Part shown: positions 5,917 through 7,287 of the stretch, piece by piece
Position numbering within the stretch: position 1 is the first letter of the stretch
How the letters are laid out: the number at the start of each line of letters is the position of its first letter
Source: Bacteriovoracaceae bacterium
Lineage (GTDB): Bacteria > Bdellovibrionota > Bacteriovoracia > Bacteriovoracales > Bacteriovoracaceae
Direction of reading: 5' to 3'
Length of the DNA stretch: 7,287 nt
Assembly (NCBI GenBank): GCA_007116425.1
Contig: SKIL01000216.1
Coordinates: 1-7,287 of the forward strand
The notes under the pieces: generated by a model
Told to the model about the DNA's origin: nothing
The model's input: the letters and a program-made list of their open reading frames with translations, nothing else
The model's database searches: none
Program-made: the position numbers and the translations under genes

Positions 5917-5922
5917 TATAAA
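5917..5922 (+). promoter_or_regulatory. Possible -10 element (TATAAA) upstream of the six-cysteine protein
   Basis: TATAAA preceded by TTG lies about 28 bases before GTG 5950, so a transcript starting near 5929 would give a short leader and would exclude the TTG 5902 start. No good -35 hexamer is visible at the right distance, so this is a weak call. Confidence 0.25.
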
Positions 5923-5949
5923 ATTCGAAAGTACTATTTAATAAAAGGC

Positions 5950-6519
5950 GTGAAATCCTATAATGTTCTTTCTTTTTGTTTTGCTTTCATTTTTGCAGCT
6001 TGGTCCTCTGTGATGGCCTCCTCCATTGACTACGATGAACTCGACTTAGAGTTTGAGACCGCGAGATTGTGCTTTTTGGTCAAAAATATTAGGCCGGATG
6101 GGCCCAGAGCATATGAGTATTGTAAGCAGATTGCTCAGAATATTATTTCTGAACGCGCAGGTCTCGTTTCAAGCGCCTATAATATTTGTGATCAGGGTTT
6201 TTTAGAGCGAAGAGTTCGCTGTTATTCAACATTATCTAAAAATTACTACGTAGATTTTTTCCCAGGGCCAGCAATTTATCATTTTTCATGGGAAACGCTA
6301 GAAAATATGATTCCTCAAATTATTTATGGTGTCGATTTTGATCAATTGGAAGATGGGAGATTAAAGCAGCATTTGCAAAAACAATACGACCTCATTTCTA
6401 TCTGGGGGCTCAATGCCGTTGATAGTGCTGTTCTACTGTGTTCACAAGTTTCTCATTTGGGATCGGCAAAACTTGAGCGACTTTGCTTCTCTCGAGCTTT
6501 TGAGGCCATCGAGGGATAA
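5950..6519 (+). CDS. Exported six-cysteine helical protein of unknown function
   Basis: 189 residues if it starts at GTG 5950 (MKSYNVL..., hydrophobic core, cleavage near SSVMA|SS at 23). The frame is open from TTG 5902, which would add 16 residues with five basic ones (a long n-region). Neither start has an ideal SD: AAAGG ends one base before the GTG, and AAGGAAGG is 14 bases before the TTG. The mature part is mainly helical with six cysteines at 41, 58, 80, 91, 164 and 179. These fall into three C-x(10-16)-C pairs (LCFLV..YEYCKQI, NICDQ..RCYSTL, LLCSQ..RLCFSRAF), as in small disulfide-stapled helical hairpins. A proline/aromatic stretch (VDFFPGPAIYHFSW) sits between pairs 2 and 3. No enzyme motif seen. 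It stands alone between a divergent operon and a terminator-like hairpin. Confidence 0.75.
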   Translation: MKSYNVLSFCFAFIFAAWSSVMASSIDYDELDLEFETARLCFLVKNIRPDGPRAYEYCKQIAQNIISERAGLVSSAYNICDQGFLERRVRCYSTLSKNYYVDFFPGPAIYHFSWETLENMIPQIIYGVDFDQLEDGRLKQHLQKQYDLISIWGLNAVDSAVLLCSQVSHLGSAKLERLCFSRAFEAIEG

Positions 6520-6596
6520 ATCTAAAAATTTCAGATACTTAGTTATTGTAAAAATTGCCTAATGCACAAGAATTTATTGCGGTGCGAACGGCTTTT

Positions 6597-6625
6597 GAAG
6601 TAGTCTCCCTCCACTTCTTTTTTTT
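6597..6625 (+). terminator. Probable intrinsic terminator after the six-cysteine protein gene
   Basis: GAAGT (6597-6601) pairs with ACTTC (6613-6617) around an 11-base loop, followed immediately by eight Ts (6618-6625). The stem is short and only moderately GC, but the T-tract is strong and the position, about 80 bases after the stop codon, is sensible. It lies only 40 bases before the next start codon, so it could also act as an attenuator in that gene's leader. Confidence 0.45.
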
Positions 6626-6643
6626 AAAATTTTAAGATGAGGC

Positions 6644-6647
6644 GAGG
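6644..6647 (+). promoter_or_regulatory. Shine-Dalgarno-like GAGG ahead of the last gene
   Basis: GAGG is 5 bases before an in-frame ATC (6653) and 17 bases before the canonical ATG (6665). A second GAGG at 6639-6642 is further still. Spacing would suit initiation at ATC rather than ATG. Confidence 0.35.
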
Positions 6648-6664
6648 TAGTTATCAAAACGTAT

Positions 6665-7287
6665 ATGAATAAGGCGCTAAAAATTTCTTCTATTATCCTG
6701 TTGAGTTCAATCGCTTGCAGTGTGATGGCAGAGTCACCAATTAATATGCCGACGGCCGGCCACGAAGATATTGTTTTACCGCCTAGAGATTATGGTCTTA
6801 GACATAAGCGAACCCCATCTCTTCCTTGGTGGTCTGCTTCTAATCAAGAGGTTTTGCGCTCTCCTTGTCGAGTCGAACTTAATACTCGGGAACTTACTCA
6901 AAAAGTGAAGAGAATGTCTGAGCAGAATTTGAGTGAAAGTATAACGATTCGTGGAGTAGAGTTTCGATATGGAAGCCAGGAAGTTCTCAATGCTTTTCGC
7001 GACCTCGTCACTCGCTATGATTTTAGTGGAAGAGAGTTGGACGAGTCTGAGCAAATAGATATTCAAAAAAATCATCAAATTAATCCGAATTGTTATGACG
7101 CCTTTTGTGCTTCACAGATCTTGTTTGGCAGAAGTGTTGGCCCCTTAGTCCTTTATATGAAGTACCGCTATGGAATGAACGCCTCACATTTAGTTCATCG
7201 AAATGCAACGCGGCCAAATATGAATGAAATAAAAAGTTTTATTCGCTCCTTAAGTGACTTTCCCGAGCATTTATTTCCACTTCAAAA
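6665..7287 (+). CDS. Exported protein of unknown family, 5' part only (cut by window edge)
   Basis: 207 codons are open from ATG 6665 to the right edge with no stop. The signal peptide is clear: MNKALK, hydrophobic core ISSIILLSSIA, cleavage likely after CSVMA (residue 22). Cys18 lies in SIAC, a poor lipobox, so a lipoprotein is possible but less likely. An ATC four codons upstream is better spaced from the GAGG SD; I keep ATG as the conservative start. After a Pro-rich linker (about 27-60) the mature part has C68, a charged helical region, and PNCYDAFCAS with C143 and C148 near LFGRSVGPLVLYMKYRYG. That last part resembles a secreted-enzyme scaffold in feel only. The visible portion has no HExxH or other catalytic motif, so the function is unassigned. 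Confidence 0.75.
   Translation, partial: MNKALKISSIILLSSIACSVMAESPINMPTAGHEDIVLPPRDYGLRHKRTPSLPWWSASNQEVLRSPCRVELNTRELTQKVKRMSEQNLSESITIRGVEFRYGSQEVLNAFRDLVTRYDFSGRELDESEQIDIQKNHQINPNCYDAFCASQILFGRSVGPLVLYMKYRYGMNASHLVHRNATRPNMNEIKSFIRSLSDFPEHLFPLQ

Noticed and set aside
5959..5964. Perfect TATAAT on the plus strand
   Set aside because: Falls inside the signal-peptide codons of the six-cysteine protein and has no -35 element; probably chance.
6776..7078. Minus-strand open frame of 100 codons
   Set aside because: Lies opposite the signal-peptide-bearing plus-strand gene starting at 6665, has no SD and no domain; antisense shadow.

Overview
The window looks like a chromosomal stretch from an AT-rich, Gram-negative bacterium, most likely a Bdellovibrionota relative of the Bacteriovorax/Halobacteriovorax type. 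This is inference from overall style, not from a marker gene: low GC, dense packing of small proteins of unknown family with Sec signal peptides and paired cysteines, a membrane PilZ protein, and secreted hydrolases. No rRNA, tRNA, CRISPR array, transposase or phage gene was seen.

Left part (1-1550). The window opens inside the 3' end of an unidentified Gly/Asn/Ser/Phe-rich protein. Nine bases later comes a small two-helix membrane protein with a CPxC...CPxC zinc-ribbon-like tail. Converging on it is a secreted S1-type serine protease with a visible His72-Asp114-Ser241 triad and three plausible disulfides.

Centre (1551-3523). Divergent from the protease is a secreted, cysteine-rich protein whose C-terminal domain looks like a CHAP (NlpC/P60 superfamily) cysteine hydrolase, probably acting on cell-wall peptides. 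It forms an operon with a small exported protein whose best start is an ATT codon placed ideally behind an AGGAG Shine-Dalgarno sequence. A 188-base non-coding stretch follows. It holds a tandem 13-bp repeat with symmetric compensatory differences and a hairpin just ahead of the next gene.

Right-centre (3524-5832). A four-helix membrane protein with a C-terminal PilZ domain (c-di-GMP-binding family) precedes a two-CBS-domain protein. The pair could link c-di-GMP and adenine-nucleotide sensing, but no output enzyme is visible. A strong hairpin flanked by A and T tracts ends this unit and also the opposing two-gene operon of small secreted proteins, which overlap by GTGA.

Right end (5833-7287). 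A six-cysteine exported helical protein is followed by a probable intrinsic terminator. The last feature is the 5' part of another exported protein, cut by the window edge, which also has an SD-spaced ATC upstream of its canonical ATG. The unifying theme is envelope and secretion biology; six of the ten CDSs carry clear N-terminal signal peptides.
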